Positions 53,378-63,458 are shown, counted from the first letter of the stretch. The stretch: 64,000 nucleotides of DNA from Paraburkholderia silvatlantica (GCF_003096715.1 NZ_QEOL01000017.1:117292-181291); one strand, 5' to 3'. Notes: generated from the letters alone by a model not told the origin. Made by a program: numbers and translations.

Positions 53378-54818
53378 ATTCAACCGGTCGTCGCAACACC
53401 TTTGATCGAGGAGGTGTTGCATAGGACGAAGTGCGAAGCAGGTGTATCGGTTGACAGGGCGAGAAGCGATGTGCTCGCCGGGCGCACCATCACTTGGACA
53501 TGAGATCGAACGCCGGTTCTGGCAACAGGTCGCGACTGGCATTACAAGCGAGAAAGCAGCGGAGGCGGTAGGCGTATCTCAAGCGGTAGGCTCGCGCTGG
53601 TTCCGCTATCGTGGCGGCATGCCACTATTCATGTCGAAGCCTACTGCGGGCCGATACCTGTCGTTCGCTGAGCGGGAAGAGATAGCACTGCTTTCTGTCC
53701 AAGGCCTCGGGGTGCGCGAGATCGGCCGCCGTATCGGACGCAGTCCATCAACCGTTTCGCGAGAACTCACGCGCAATGCGGCGACACGTGGCGAGTACCT
53801 CGAGTATCGTGCTTCGGTCACGCATTGGAAGGCGGAACGGTTCGCCAAACGACCAAAGCCATCGAAGCTGGCGACTAATGCACGGTTACGCGAATATGTG
53901 CAGGAACGCCTGGAAGGCAAGGTATATGGCGCTGATGGTGGTGAAATTGCCGGGCCGAGGCAGGCACCGTTCAAGGGGAGAAAAAAACCGCATCGCGGTG
54001 ACCGAAAGTGGGTCAACGGCTGGTCACCTGAAAAAATCGCTAATCGCTTGCAGGTAGATTTCCCGGATGATGAATCTATGCGCATTTCTCACGAAGCCAT
54101 TTATCAAGCGCTTTATATTCAAGGGCGCGGCGCGCTCAAGCGCGAGCTGGTGGGCTACCTGCGCACCAGGCGCGCATTGCGCGTTCCGCGAGCAAGAGCG
54201 CGTGCTAAGCATGGGCGCATGTCAGCGAGGAGGTGATGATTTCCAGTCGGCCTGCAGAAGCGGAAGATCGTGCTGTTCCGGGCCACTGGGAAGGCGACCT
54301 GCTCATTGGTCTGAACCGATCCGCCATCGGCACGCCAGTGGAAAGATCAAGCCGTTTCACGATGCTCGTTTACCTGCCTCGCGAGAAGGGCTATGGAGTG
54401 ATTCCGCGCACGAAAAACGGACCCGCGCTGGCCGGCTACGGTGCTGTCACGATGGCCAACGCCCTCAAGAAGACCGTGACTGACTTGCCTGCTGAGTTGT
54501 GGCGATCATTGACCTGGGATCGTGGCAAGGAGTTGTCCGATCATGCCCGCTTCACTGTCGAGTCCGGTGTGAAGGTATTCTTCGCCGACGCGCACAGCCC
54601 ATGGCAGCGTGGCACGAATGAAAACACCAATGGCCTTCTACGACAATACTTTCCAAAAGGCACAGACCTGTCCCTGTGGAGTGCCCGGGAAATCCAAGCC
54701 GTTGCGAACACTTTGAATTCCAGGCCCCGCAAAACGCTTGGCTGGAAGACGCCTGCGGAAGCTCTGGACGAGTACTTAAATCTGTTCAACAATCCAGTGT
54801 TGCGACGACCGGTTGAAT
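53378..54818 (+). mobile_element. IS30-family insertion sequence
   Basis: Perfect 22-bp terminal inverted repeats lie at 53378-53399 (ATTCAACCGGTCGTCG...) and 54797-54818. They enclose a 1441-bp element with one IS30-type transposase reading frame, broken by a frameshift. No matching target duplication is seen: the flanks are GGCGG on the left and GCGCC on the right. The element lies between the BON remnant and an IS3 fragment. Confidence 0.85.
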
Positions 54819-54916
54819 GCGCCCAATACAGTCCATTGCATTCGGACGGCGCTGCCGCGAAGCCGACGTGCAACCGTCGATGGGCACCGCCGGCGACGCC
54901 TATGACAACGCGATGA
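53469..54916 (+). pseudogene. IS30-family transposase with frameshift
   Basis: The first part (to 54236) has the N-terminal HTH (FAEREEIALLSVQGLGVREI, RRIGRSPSTVSRELTRN) and WSPEKIANRLQVDFPDD. The second part (from 54233) holds the catalytic DDE core: GHWEGDLLIG, a second Asp near DRGKELSDHA, and NENTNGLLRQYFPKG with the Glu. The break is between HGRMS and EEVMISSRPAEAEDRA and fits loss of a single base near 54222. The frame's end runs past the right repeat to 54916. Unless frameshifting restores it, the enzyme is inactive. Confidence 0.82.
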
Positions 54917-55253
54917 GCGAATCGTTCTTCGGCACGCTTGAAGCGGAGCTACTCTCGAGAGAACACTTTGCGACCCGTGAACAGGCCAGGCAGCGCATCT
55001 TCTGGTTCCTGGAAGGCTGGTACAACGTACGCCGCCTGCACAGCAGCATCGGCTATCGTTCAGCACTTGAATTCGAAAACCTCAACGTTAAAATGCAGAC
55101 CGTATCGCCTTGCGGGTTGCCCACCGGCGTGCAGCGCCATGGTCGTGACAGGCGACCCGCCCCCCGCCCGTGGACAACCCCGCGACTCAACATTCAACGG
55201 AGGTTGGATCGCATCAAATCGCTGACTGCAAATCCGTCCGTCGAACCGGGTCA
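54819..55253 (+). pseudogene. IS3-family transposase C-terminal fragment and IS right end
   Basis: The frame includes QPSMGTAGDAYDNAMSESFF, GTLEAELLSRE and GWYNVRRLHSSIGYRSALEF, the last third of an IS3-type OrfB with its final catalytic Glu region. The upstream two thirds are absent, cut by the IS30 element. The segment 55150-55253 is shared, in inverted orientation, with the end of the window. Confidence 0.78.
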
Positions 55254-55388
55254 ACTTCAACCAGCCTCGACGATTCCCGGGGCGATTCACTTACCCACCC
55301 GCCGATTCATTCGGCGGTCGGCAAACAGAGCGGGTTCTTTGTGGCGATGCCACGAAACATGATGGCAAGCGCCCACGGGAGGGTAACG

Positions 55389-56570
55389 TCAGGGAAGTCG
55401 TCCGACATATCGTGCGCGCGGTCGAACAAGCTCACCGTGCAGTTGCTGCTCCATTGCATGCGCGATCCAGCCCACAATGCGTCCCACACTAGTTATTGCA
55501 TATTCTTCACCTGTAATTCCCAGCTTGTGCCCGACGAACAGGGTGGTCAGGATAAAGTCCATTGGCGATCCGACCTCAAGCGCCGCCTGTTGCGCATGTA
55601 CCAGGCGTATGAAGTCACGATCACGGCCCAAGACCTGACCTATTACTTCCATCATCGGAGCGGTTCGAGGATCGGGACGAGATCGTGGTGAAGCAAATCC
55701 AGCTAAAGGTTGGGCGCTCCGCAGACGCGCTACGACGGCGTCCCCGCCGTTTTTCCCGTTCAGGATTTCTTGAAGAAAGCGGGAGCAAGATCCATATCGT
55801 TCGGCTTGAAATCGTCGTCCCTGTCCCGCAATCAGCCCAGCGAGAACCGCCTGGTAGGGTGTTATGCCGACGTTCGCACTAGCGCGAACTGCATAGGTAA
55901 TCGGGTCGAACTCGTGATCCGCTGAAAGTACCAGCAAGGTTCTGATGATTTCATCAAATCCCTTGGGCGCCCTCAGTGCCTTTGCTAGGAAATGGTGGAC
56001 CGGCTGCGATGACGGCGTGGACCTGCCGACGAGTGCCGCAAACCAGCGCAATACGTCAGCCGCTGTCCTGCGATAGCCCGCGCCTGACAGGTCATATGAC
56101 CGAGGGTCAGCGCGCTCTATCAGGGGGAAGCTCGCAAAGCACCGTTCCGACAGGCTGCAGTCTCGCAAAGGCGTTTGCAACGCCGCCAGGGTGGGAGGCA
56201 TGTGAGGGGCGGGGCCGCCAAAAATCTCCTTTTCATCGGCTTCCCAGATCAGTGCCGCCAGGCTTTCAAGAGTGGACGTCGCGGCAAGCTCAATCGCGCT
56301 TCGGCCACGGAAATAAAGGCAGTCCTCCGTGATCAGGGTGATCGACGTCTCCGCCGGCACGGGAGTCTCAAACGTGCCGTCCGCGGTTGAAATATCGCGC
56401 CCTCGAAGGCGATCAACGTCTGCCTTCCAGTAGCGCCGTGCTTTAGACCCGGGAACGCGCTCGGATCGGATCTGCTTTCGACTGACGTATGCATACAGTG
56501 TCGCGACGCTCACTCCCAGCGCTCGCGAAGCCTCCTCGGCCGTCATGTAAAGCGTCTTGTCATCCATCAT
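55389..56570 (-). CDS. Citrate-synthase-like protein with N-terminal MerR/excisionase-type HTH
   Basis: A 393-residue fusion. Residues about 5-50 form a MerR/excisionase-like helix-turn-helix (YMTAEEASRALGVSVATLYA, SRKQIRSERV, then ARRYWKADVDRLR). Residues about 80-385 resemble citrate synthase (a helical fold with HEFDPITYAVRASANVGITP and a C-terminal GHKLGITGEEY). Of the usual His/His/Asp triad only some residues can be placed, so it may be a sensor of a CoA ester or a 2-methylcitrate-like synthase rather than the TCA enzyme. It is divergent from the alpha/beta hydrolase-AtuA-DUF4387 operon, consistent with a regulatory role. Confidence 0.75.
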   Translation of the reverse strand: MMDDKTLYMTAEEASRALGVSVATLYAYVSRKQIRSERVPGSKARRYWKADVDRLRGRDISTADGTFETPVPAETSITLITEDCLYFRGRSAIELAATSTLESLAALIWEADEKEIFGGPAPHMPPTLAALQTPLRDCSLSERCFASFPLIERADPRSYDLSGAGYRRTAADVLRWFAALVGRSTPSSQPVHHFLAKALRAPKGFDEIIRTLLVLSADHEFDPITYAVRASANVGITPYQAVLAGLIAGQGRRFQAERYGSCSRFLQEILNGKNGGDAVVARLRSAQPLAGFASPRSRPDPRTAPMMEVIGQVLGRDRDFIRLVHAQQAALEVGSPMDFILTTLFVGHKLGITGEEYAITSVGRIVGWIAHAMEQQLHGELVRPRARYVGRLP

Positions 56571-56749
56571 CGAACTCACATTGATCACCGGCGTCAAGAT
56601 TGACGAATCTGGCGATGGGAAGGTAATCTGAGTGCCACATATTTACATATTGATCGTATGTTGTCAATGTGAATTTTGGCGCCCGTGGCACGTTTCTTCG
56701 GCTCGATTTCAGCAGCGACTCACATTTGTTCGGAAACACCCTAACCGCC

Positions 56750-57580
56750 ATGACTACACAGCTCGACCCGGCCGGATCACCTTGGTATTCGGCCCTTCAC
56801 CGGAGGCCCCATGCTTTTCACGCCTTACGCTCGGATCCGCGTTTCTCCTACACCCTTCACGCGCCGCGTGGATTTTTCACGAGTCCACAGGGTCACGGAT
56901 TGATCGTCGTCACCCACGGAAGTGGACGCAGCGTCGCGGAATACCGGAGTGCTTTTGGCTCATTCGCTGATGAGCACCGTTGCGTGGTGTTGTGTCCGCT
57001 ATTCCCGATGGGAGTACGCGGCAATGGCTATGCAGATGGCTACAAGAACATCCTTGAGGGAGACATTCGATATGACGAGGTGTTGCTGGCCATGATCGCC
57101 GAACTGGAGGAGGCCGCCGAGTACTCATTTGGTCGGTTCCACCTTTTCGGCTTTTCAGGTGGTGGCCAGTACGCACATCGCTTTTTCTATCTCCACCCTC
57201 GGCGGCTAGCTTCAGTTTCGATTGGGGCACCAGGGATGGTCACTCGGATCGACAGCGAGCGCGACTGGTGGTTTGGAACGCGGGATCTTCAAACCGTGTT
57301 TGGAACTTCGCTGTCGCTGAAAGACATGCGTCGCGTTCCGGTTCAGATGATCGTTGGCGCCGAAGACGTCGAAGATCCTGTTCCTGCTCGACTGAGGCCG
57401 CTCATCGAGACTCTTGGCCCCGTCGGGCGCGACAGGATTGAGCGGCTTCAGCTTCTCAAGGAAAACTATGAAGAAAACGGTATCGCTGTCCGCATGGATC
57501 TTGTGCCCGACGTGGGGCACGAGGGCCTGAAGGTTATACCGACGGTTTTGGATTTTCTCCGACTACAGGTAAGTGAATGA
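56750..57580 (+). CDS. Alpha/beta hydrolase
   Basis: A 276-residue hydrolase. The oxyanion region reads LIVVTHGSGRSVAEYRSAFG, the nucleophile is in FGFSGGGQYAHRF (Ser136), an acid follows MIVGAEDVEDP, and the terminal His is in DVGHEGLKV. It is first in a coupled run: its stop overlaps the AtuA-like start by four bases. It probably cleaves an ester or thioester made from or feeding the AtuA/DUF4387 step. The start at 56750 is chosen by fit; codons from 56669 add nothing conserved. Confidence 0.87.
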   Translation: MTTQLDPAGSPWYSALHRRPHAFHALRSDPRFSYTLHAPRGFFTSPQGHGLIVVTHGSGRSVAEYRSAFGSFADEHRCVVLCPLFPMGVRGNGYADGYKNILEGDIRYDEVLLAMIAELEEAAEYSFGRFHLFGFSGGGQYAHRFFYLHPRRLASVSIGAPGMVTRIDSERDWWFGTRDLQTVFGTSLSLKDMRRVPVQMIVGAEDVEDPVPARLRPLIETLGPVGRDRIERLQLLKENYEENGIAVRMDLVPDVGHEGLKVIPTVLDFLRLQVSE

Positions 57581-58950
57581 CAAGAAGCATCAATGTTGTA
57601 GTGCCGACCGGGGCGCTCGGGTCGGGTGTAAGCGAGATGCTGCTCCGGTCCGCATTTAAATCCGGGCGCGTCGATGTTATCGCGTGTGACGCGGGCTCTA
57701 CGGACAGTGGGCCGGCGTATTTGGCCAGTGGCGTTTGCAAGTATTCGCGCGCAGCCGTTAAGCAGGATCTCGAGATCCTTATGCGCGCGCGCGCCGAATA
57801 TGCGGTTCCGCTCCTGATCGGTTCATGCGGGACTTCGGGATCAGATCAGGCGGTTGATTGGACACGTGATATTGCGCTGGAAATTGCCGCTGAGCACGGA
57901 ATGCAGTTGCGTCTCGCGTTGCTGTATTCCGAGCAGTCGCCCTCATTCCTGTCGCGGTGTGTTCAACAGGACAGGATCACGCCATTGGCGCCGATGACCA
58001 GTGTCGATATTGAAGCGATTGGGTCCTGTGAACATATCGTAGCCCTGATGGGCCCGGAGCCCTATGTCGCGGCTTTGAACGCTGGCGCGGACATCGTCCT
58101 TGGTGGGCGGTCGACAGACGCCGGAGTGCTGGCTGCTTTCCCGTTGCTGCATGGGATAGAGGCGGGTCCTGCATGGCACGCCGGCAAAACCGCCGAGTGC
58201 GGCGCGCTGTGCACCGTCGATGCACGAGAAGGCGGGGTTCTGCTGCGAGTTGATTCCATGGGATTCGACGTCGAACCTCTCAGTCAGAGCAATCGTTGCA
58301 CGCCCGAGACCGTCTCCGCTCATTTGCTTTATGAGAATGCAGATGCGCTCCGGCTGATGGAGCCCGGTGGGCTGGTGGATGTGACCGCCGCGACTTACAC
58401 AGCACTCGACGACCGTCGCGTACGAGTCGAAGGCTCACGGTTCGTCCCGGGCCCGTACACGATGAAACTGGAAGGTGCGGCCGCAAATGGATTCCAGACA
58501 CTGATGCTGGTCGGTATTCAGGATCCGGAGGTGCTGAGCGCACTGCCACGATTCCTGTCGCAGATGCACGAACTCATGGTTGATCGCGTCTGTAAGACAC
58601 TCAACGTCGAGCGTGACTCGTTCCACCTCTCCTTGAGGCCGTACGGCTGGAATGCGGTCTCTGGGTTCGATCATCGCGAACGCCCGGCGCCGGTAGAGAT
58701 CGGTCTGCTGTTCATCGCCACGGCAGATTCGCAGGAACGGGCGACGCAAATAGCCAAGATCTGCAATCCGGTGCTGTTTCACATGCCGCTTGACCTTAAG
58801 GGGCCATTGCCGAGTTATGCATTTCCGTTCTCGCCGGCAGAAGTAGAGCGGGGCGCAGTGTACGAGTTCAAGCTCAACCATGTGGTCAAGGTCGATGGCC
58901 CCCTGGATTTGGTTCGGACGGTGTTTACGAATACGGGGGAGTGCGCATGA
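57577..58950 (+). CDS. Acyclic terpene utilization AtuA family protein (DUF1446)
   Basis: A 457-residue DUF1446 protein. Features are VVPTGALGSGVSEMLL, CDAGSTDSGPAYLASG (about 37-52), LIGSCGTSGSDQAVDWTRDI and GADIVLGGRSTDAGVLAAFP. AtuA is linked to citronellol/geraniol breakdown in pseudomonads, but the family is wide and its chemistry uncertain. It is coupled to DUF4387 by an ATGA overlap, a constant pairing of the two families. Confidence 0.88.
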   Translation: MTRSINVVVPTGALGSGVSEMLLRSAFKSGRVDVIACDAGSTDSGPAYLASGVCKYSRAAVKQDLEILMRARAEYAVPLLIGSCGTSGSDQAVDWTRDIALEIAAEHGMQLRLALLYSEQSPSFLSRCVQQDRITPLAPMTSVDIEAIGSCEHIVALMGPEPYVAALNAGADIVLGGRSTDAGVLAAFPLLHGIEAGPAWHAGKTAECGALCTVDAREGGVLLRVDSMGFDVEPLSQSNRCTPETVSAHLLYENADALRLMEPGGLVDVTAATYTALDDRRVRVEGSRFVPGPYTMKLEGAAANGFQTLMLVGIQDPEVLSALPRFLSQMHELMVDRVCKTLNVERDSFHLSLRPYGWNAVSGFDHRERPAPVEIGLLFIATADSQERATQIAKICNPVLFHMPLDLKGPLPSYAFPFSPAEVERGAVYEFKLNHVVKVDGPLDLVRTVFTNTGECA

Positions 58951-59258
58951 TTCGCCTCTCAGACGTCTGCAGACACATTCGATCGAAGAATGCTGGACCT
59001 TTCTGGATTACGGTCGATCTGTTTTTCGCGAATCCCGACGTATTTGAGAGATGGGCCAAATCGCCTGCATTACAGGCGAGTGAGTTGGCGAAGCAGTTCG
59101 AGGTCGACGCATCTCTCGTTCGCATCCAGATCTTGCCGGAATTGGCGACGGTGAAATTCTCGTATCCGCGAAAGGAACCCCAAGGTGGTCGGGTCGAGCG
59201 GGATATGCACGGTGGCCAGCAATTCGTGAGAATCCTCGATCTGGAACTGACTCGCTGA
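58947..59258 (+). CDS. DUF4387 domain protein
   Basis: A 103-residue DUF4387 protein (VCRHIRSKNAGPFWITVDLF, VRIQILPELATVKFSYPR, ERDMHGGQQFVRILDLEL). This domain usually accompanies AtuA-family proteins, sometimes fused to them, and is thought to be the small subunit of the same enzyme. It starts four bases inside the AtuA gene end. Its molecular role is not established. Confidence 0.88.
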   Translation: MIRLSDVCRHIRSKNAGPFWITVDLFFANPDVFERWAKSPALQASELAKQFEVDASLVRIQILPELATVKFSYPRKEPQGGRVERDMHGGQQFVRILDLELTR

Positions 59259-59391
59259 AGGGAGGGTGATCCATATTGGAGTCGTGAGTTCGTCAAATTC
59301 TTCGATGTTTGGAGCGGCTGTTTCGACAATTGGAGTGAATACAATGTAATTAGGTATGCAGATAAATATAAATTTATAAGCAGGAGACAAA

Positions 59392-60489
59392 TTGAAAAAT
59401 ACTGCCATTGCAAGTGCGATTCTCGCTTCATTTTCAGGGGGAGCATTTGCCCAGTCGAGTGTTACGCTTTACGGTCTCGTCGATACCGACATTCGTTACG
59501 TTACGAATGTCGACAAAAAGGGGGATTCAAGTATCGGGATGGGAAACGGCGGGCTGTCGCAAAGCCGGTTTGGAGTCAAGGGGGCTGAAGATTTAGGGCA
59601 GGGGTTCTCCGCAATCTTTCATCTCGAAAATCGGTTCTACGCGAATTCCGGTCAGATGGACTCCGCTAAACCGTTCTATAACACTGCGTTCGTCGGCGTG
59701 CGCTCGAGGCAGTGGGGCGAGTTGACACTCGGACGACAGACCACGACGCTGACCAACATCGTCGGCCTGGCGTATGCGTCCAATCCATGGGTTCCGTACA
59801 GCAACGTCTTCCAACCGGAGTTCATCATGATGGGCGGCGATCGGTCCAGCAACCTCGTCAAGTACACGTTGCACATCGCCGATCTCTACGGCCAGGCTTC
59901 CTATGCACTCGGCGGTGTCGCGGGACATAGCTCTTATGGGTCACAAACGGCAGTCGGTATTGGCTGGTTTCCCGGCGCCGTGCGGATCGCGGGCGGGTAT
60001 GTTGTCACCCGTGATTCGACCAACGGCGCTCCGGCGGAGGTCTGGACGGCGGGCGGCTCATACACGTGGAATACAACCCAGTTTCACGCAGGCTATTTTG
60101 AGAACCGACTTAGCTCGAACTTTATGTCGTATGAGAACGGGCCATTTTCAAAGCAGCAACTCAGCGCACTGAAATATCTCGACTTCAGTTCACGCCGGAT
60201 GATGTCACTGGGTGTTGCACAGTCGGTCGGCCCCGCCTTGCATCTGTCCTTCAACTACTGGCGCACGTGGCAAACCGGCAAGACCGAGAAACAGGACGGC
60301 ACTGCTTCGCAGTTTCAGTTGCTCGCCGACTACAACTTGTCGAAGCGGACTGACGTCTATCTCGAAGGGGACTACGGGTTGTACCGTCAAGGTTTGATCG
60401 GTGCCGCCCTTGCTGGGACGTCTTCGACCAGTGTGCCAGCGAAATCGACCCAGCTTGGAGTCACTGCCGGCATTCGGCACAGCTTCTGA
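59392..60489 (+). CDS. Gram-negative porin (Burkholderiales type)
   Basis: A 365-residue porin from a TTG start with GGAG five bases upstream. The signal peptide is MKNTAIASAILASFSGGAFA, then the mature QSSVTLYGLVDTDIRYVTN. Sixteen strands and a terminal IRHSF are typical of the OmpC-like porins of this order. It follows the AtuA/DUF4387 genes and is likely part of the same uptake and degradation unit, with the MFS carrier at 61069. Confidence 0.92.
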   Translation: MKNTAIASAILASFSGGAFAQSSVTLYGLVDTDIRYVTNVDKKGDSSIGMGNGGLSQSRFGVKGAEDLGQGFSAIFHLENRFYANSGQMDSAKPFYNTAFVGVRSRQWGELTLGRQTTTLTNIVGLAYASNPWVPYSNVFQPEFIMMGGDRSSNLVKYTLHIADLYGQASYALGGVAGHSSYGSQTAVGIGWFPGAVRIAGGYVVTRDSTNGAPAEVWTAGGSYTWNTTQFHAGYFENRLSSNFMSYENGPFSKQQLSALKYLDFSSRRMMSLGVAQSVGPALHLSFNYWRTWQTGKTEKQDGTASQFQLLADYNLSKRTDVYLEGDYGLYRQGLIGAALAGTSSTSVPAKSTQLGVTAGIRHSF

Positions 60490-60569
60490 CCGAGATCAAA
60501 GCGCGATGCGCCACGAATCCACGGAGCCGCGCGTAACTTGTCAATCTGAATGCGAACTGGAGAATTCAA

Positions 60570-60929
60570 GTGAAGATATCTAGGATCATAACAGCGCTGT
60601 CGGTTTGCGCCATTGTGACGGTGTTGTCCACTGCGTACTCGCAGCCCGTCCAGCCAACATCCGGATCGTCGAGCGTTGTTCCCGACAGATCGGCGACTAA
60701 AAAGGAACAACGAAAGGCCAACCGCAAGCTCGGGGTCGACGTTCGGCGAGCGCTGGAGCAGGCCAGGATCGACGTAAGCAGTGTTGTGGTCCAGACGAAT
60801 GCTGGCGCGGTGATGCTGATCGGCACGGTTCCTGATGCCAGCCAAATTGCTCGAGCGGAAGCTGTCGCCCGCGGCGTTGTCGGCGTCACCGTGGTCAACA
60901 ACAGGCTAACGATTCGTCCCGAGCCTTGA
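60570..60929 (+). CDS. BON-domain periplasmic protein
   Basis: A 119-residue OsmY-like protein from GTG 60570. A signal peptide of about 25 residues ends YSQPVQ. A basic linker (RSATKKEQRKANRKLG) leads into one BON domain (LEQARIDVSSVVVQTNAGAV ... GTVPDASQIARAEAVARGVV). Such proteins support envelope stability under osmotic stress. It stands between porin and MFS genes without a tight overlap. Confidence 0.87.
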   Translation: MKISRIITALSVCAIVTVLSTAYSQPVQPTSGSSSVVPDRSATKKEQRKANRKLGVDVRRALEQARIDVSSVVVQTNAGAVMLIGTVPDASQIARAEAVARGVVGVTVVNNRLTIRPEP

Positions 60930-61068
60930 CCGAAACTAGCGGGGTTTGCGTGTTATAGGACCCAGTTCCTCTGCAGGCCTCGCGCCCGTCGGCACGCCGA
61001 ATATCCGCGTTACATTAGAGCGACATTGGCGGCCGCTCAGACTTTGTCGCATTGACCATTAAACGCAC

Positions 61069-62493
61069 ATGAAGCACTTATCCCAAGACGCAAGCTATGA
61101 GGGGACTGCCGTTCAAGGCTTGAGCTCCCTTGATCACACTCTGTCGAGAATGATTTCGGCGAGAATCGACCGCCTTCCTGCATCTCGCAGCCTATGGAAC
61201 ATCGTGGTGAGAATCTCCTTAGGGGGATTCTTCGAAGTCTACGAAACAGCTCTGACAGGTTTTCTTCCAGTCGCTCTGGTCTCGGCAGGAGTTTTTCAGA
61301 AAGGCCATCAGGGACTATTTGGCTTGCCCGATCTAGCATCATTCGCATTTGCTACCTTTTTGGGGCTTTTCCTCGGCGCACTCGTGGCGTCCTGGATATC
61401 AGACAGATTAGGGAGGCGGCCGGTCTTCAAATGGTCGGTTGTTTGGTACGCAGCAGCGTCCTTTTTGATGCTCTTTCAAACGGACGCAGCAGCTCTGTGT
61501 GTACTACGCTTTATCTCGGCGATAGGAGTAGGCGCAAGTATCGTGACGATCGATGCCTATCTCGCGGAGGTTCTCCCACGGCGTTTGCGGGGCAAAGGAT
61601 TTGCCGTAAGTAAGTCAATCCAGTACCTCGCAGTTCCTGCCGCTGCGCTCATGGCAATGGCGGTTTCGCATCGCGTCTTCTGGAATATATCGGGCTGGCG
61701 ATGGCTCCTCATGCTACCGGTTTGCTCCGGCATATTGATTTTCTGGGTTACGGATAAGTTACCGGAGTCCCCGCGCTGGCTGGCGAGTCGGGGCCGTGCG
61801 TCAGAGGCGACCGCGATCGTTGGAGACTGGGAGGGTGTATGCCTTGCCACGGGCTATGCGCTCGCTGCGCCAAAGGTTGTGGCCTCGGCCGAGCCGGAGT
61901 CGGGCTCCTTCCGGGAGCTGTTTCGCGCACCACTTCTCAGTCGTACGTTGATGATCATTGGAGCGACGTGTAGCGGCACGGTTGCCTACTATGGGTTCGG
62001 AAACTGGCTACCGTCCCTGCTCGAAGCTCGCCATGTTGGCGTGACGAAGAGCCTTCTATATTCAGCCTTGATTGCCTTGTCCTATCCAGTAGCGCCATTT
62101 CTTTTCAGCTGGTGGGCCGATGCGACGGAGCGAAAGACGCAAATGATCATCGGCTCGATCATCACGACAGTTGCCGGTTTAGTATTTGCGTTCCAGACGA
62201 CGGGAGCAGGGTGGGTCATAAGCGGACTTCTGGTTACCGTCGGGAACAATCTCCAGGCCTACGCAGCACATACCTACCGAAGCGAGCTGTTTCCGACGAG
62301 ATTGCGCGCGCGCGCCATTGGTTTTGTTTACTCGCTTGACAGGTTGGTTGCCGGCGTGAGCAGCTATATGGTTGGAGCGATCTTTCTCGGACTGGGTGTT
62401 GAGGGGGTGCTGATCTCCGTCGCGGCCTTTTCGCTAATGAGCATGGTTATTCTAGGGGTTTTCGGGCCGGCGACGCGTCATGACAACCGTTGA
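61069..62493 (+). CDS. MFS transporter, sugar porter-like
   Basis: A 474-residue carrier with twelve spans and a long hydrophilic N-terminus (about 45 residues). Motifs are SDRLGRRPVFKWSV (loop 2-3), LPESPRWLASRGRASEA at the domain boundary, and YRSELFPTRLRARAIGFV. These place it with the sugar-porter/AAHS-like carriers such as NiaP rather than the exporters. As last gene of the cluster, it could import the compound used by AtuA/DUF4387. Confidence 0.88.
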   Translation: MKHLSQDASYEGTAVQGLSSLDHTLSRMISARIDRLPASRSLWNIVVRISLGGFFEVYETALTGFLPVALVSAGVFQKGHQGLFGLPDLASFAFATFLGLFLGALVASWISDRLGRRPVFKWSVVWYAAASFLMLFQTDAAALCVLRFISAIGVGASIVTIDAYLAEVLPRRLRGKGFAVSKSIQYLAVPAAALMAMAVSHRVFWNISGWRWLLMLPVCSGILIFWVTDKLPESPRWLASRGRASEATAIVGDWEGVCLATGYALAAPKVVASAEPESGSFRELFRAPLLSRTLMIIGATCSGTVAYYGFGNWLPSLLEARHVGVTKSLLYSALIALSYPVAPFLFSWWADATERKTQMIIGSIITTVAGLVFAFQTTGAGWVISGLLVTVGNNLQAYAAHTYRSELFPTRLRARAIGFVYSLDRLVAGVSSYMVGAIFLGLGVEGVLISVAAFSLMSMVILGVFGPATRHDNR

Positions 62494-62775
62494 CAACAAA
62501 TTTGTCCGAGCGGAGTTGAGTTCTAGTTCGGGCCTACCCTTGGTCCGATTCGGAATTCTCACTATCTTGGGATTTTAACTTGACGCACGATGTGCACAGT
62601 ACTGCATTCCTGCTCGTCGGGCGGCGGCGCTCCTGTCCTGATTCAATTGATCGTAATTTAATACCCGTGGCGTAAAGCTCCCGACAGACTGGAAAGACAA
62701 AATGCTTTGTGGCAGAAATACACTGCGCGGCTGCAGCAAGCGGTCCGAACCACGGATGATTTGAAGGAGAAGTCG

Positions 62776-62994
62776 ATGGCCAGTGCAGAAAAATCACTGC
62801 GGCTCATGGTCGAACACTGGTTGACCCCGCTGCCGCCGACAAGGTTCGCGTCACTCGGTTCAGAAACAGGTGTTCCACAGGGGAGTGCTATGTACGCATC
62901 GAGACAATCACTACGACTGGGCGGGTTTCAATGTTTTTCTTCCGTCACCGGGACCGTCTATGGCGTACATTCCCGCCGAATGGAGAGCGGCTAA
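62776..62994 (+). pseudogene. Small conserved-looking protein with frameshifts
   Basis: GGAG eight bases before ATG 62776 opens a frame starting MASAEKSLRLMVEHWLTPLP. After about 30 residues the likely continuation changes frame (SAMYASRQSLRLGGFQCF, then FRHRDRLWRTFPPNGE). A gene broken by one or two indels is a better fit than a 72-residue protein. The family is not recognised. Confidence 0.35.
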
Positions 62995-63161
62995 CCATGC
63001 GTCTCGTGGAAATTTAAGCGAATTTTTAGATCGCCATGCGATCGTGCGTTTTTTCTGAACCAATCGTCTGGTATGCGTTCTCCGTAGACGACCCGGACGC
63101 ACCGTCATGGTAGCGGCGCAGACATTCATACCGAATGTATTTCGGTTTCACATTCAGGAGA

Positions 63162-63458
63162 ATGACAGTGCTCCAGTGTCCAATCACCGACGAACAATGG
63201 CTTCTCGTGGGTCATTTGATTCAACCGCAGGGTCGCCTTTTTTGGGGGCGACCGGCACGGGATCCTCGCACGATTCTAGATGCAATTCTTTGGGTGGTTG
63301 TCAACGACGAGCGCTGGCATCGTCTGCCGTGTAGCTTTGGTCCACCGCAGACGGCATATATGAAATGGCTGCAGTGGAGGCGTAGCGGGGTGATGGACAA
63401 AATTCTCGCACTTCTCTCCGACGACGAGGACAGTCTTGGCCGACGAAGCACGAACTGA
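63162..63458 (+). CDS. IS5-type DUF4096 transposase N-terminal protein
   Basis: A 98-residue protein with the DUF4096 domain: CPITDEQWLLVGHLIQPQ, GRPARDPRTILDAILWVVVN, RWHRLPCSFGPPQTAYMKWL, QWRRSGVMDKIL. In IS5-type elements this is the DNA-binding N-terminus of the transposase. It stops before the DDE domain, and no catalytic frame follows, so it is a remnant or a stand-alone derivative. AGGAG directly precedes the ATG. Confidence 0.75.
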   Translation: MTVLQCPITDEQWLLVGHLIQPQGRLFWGRPARDPRTILDAILWVVVNDERWHRLPCSFGPPQTAYMKWLQWRRSGVMDKILALLSDDEDSLGRRSTN

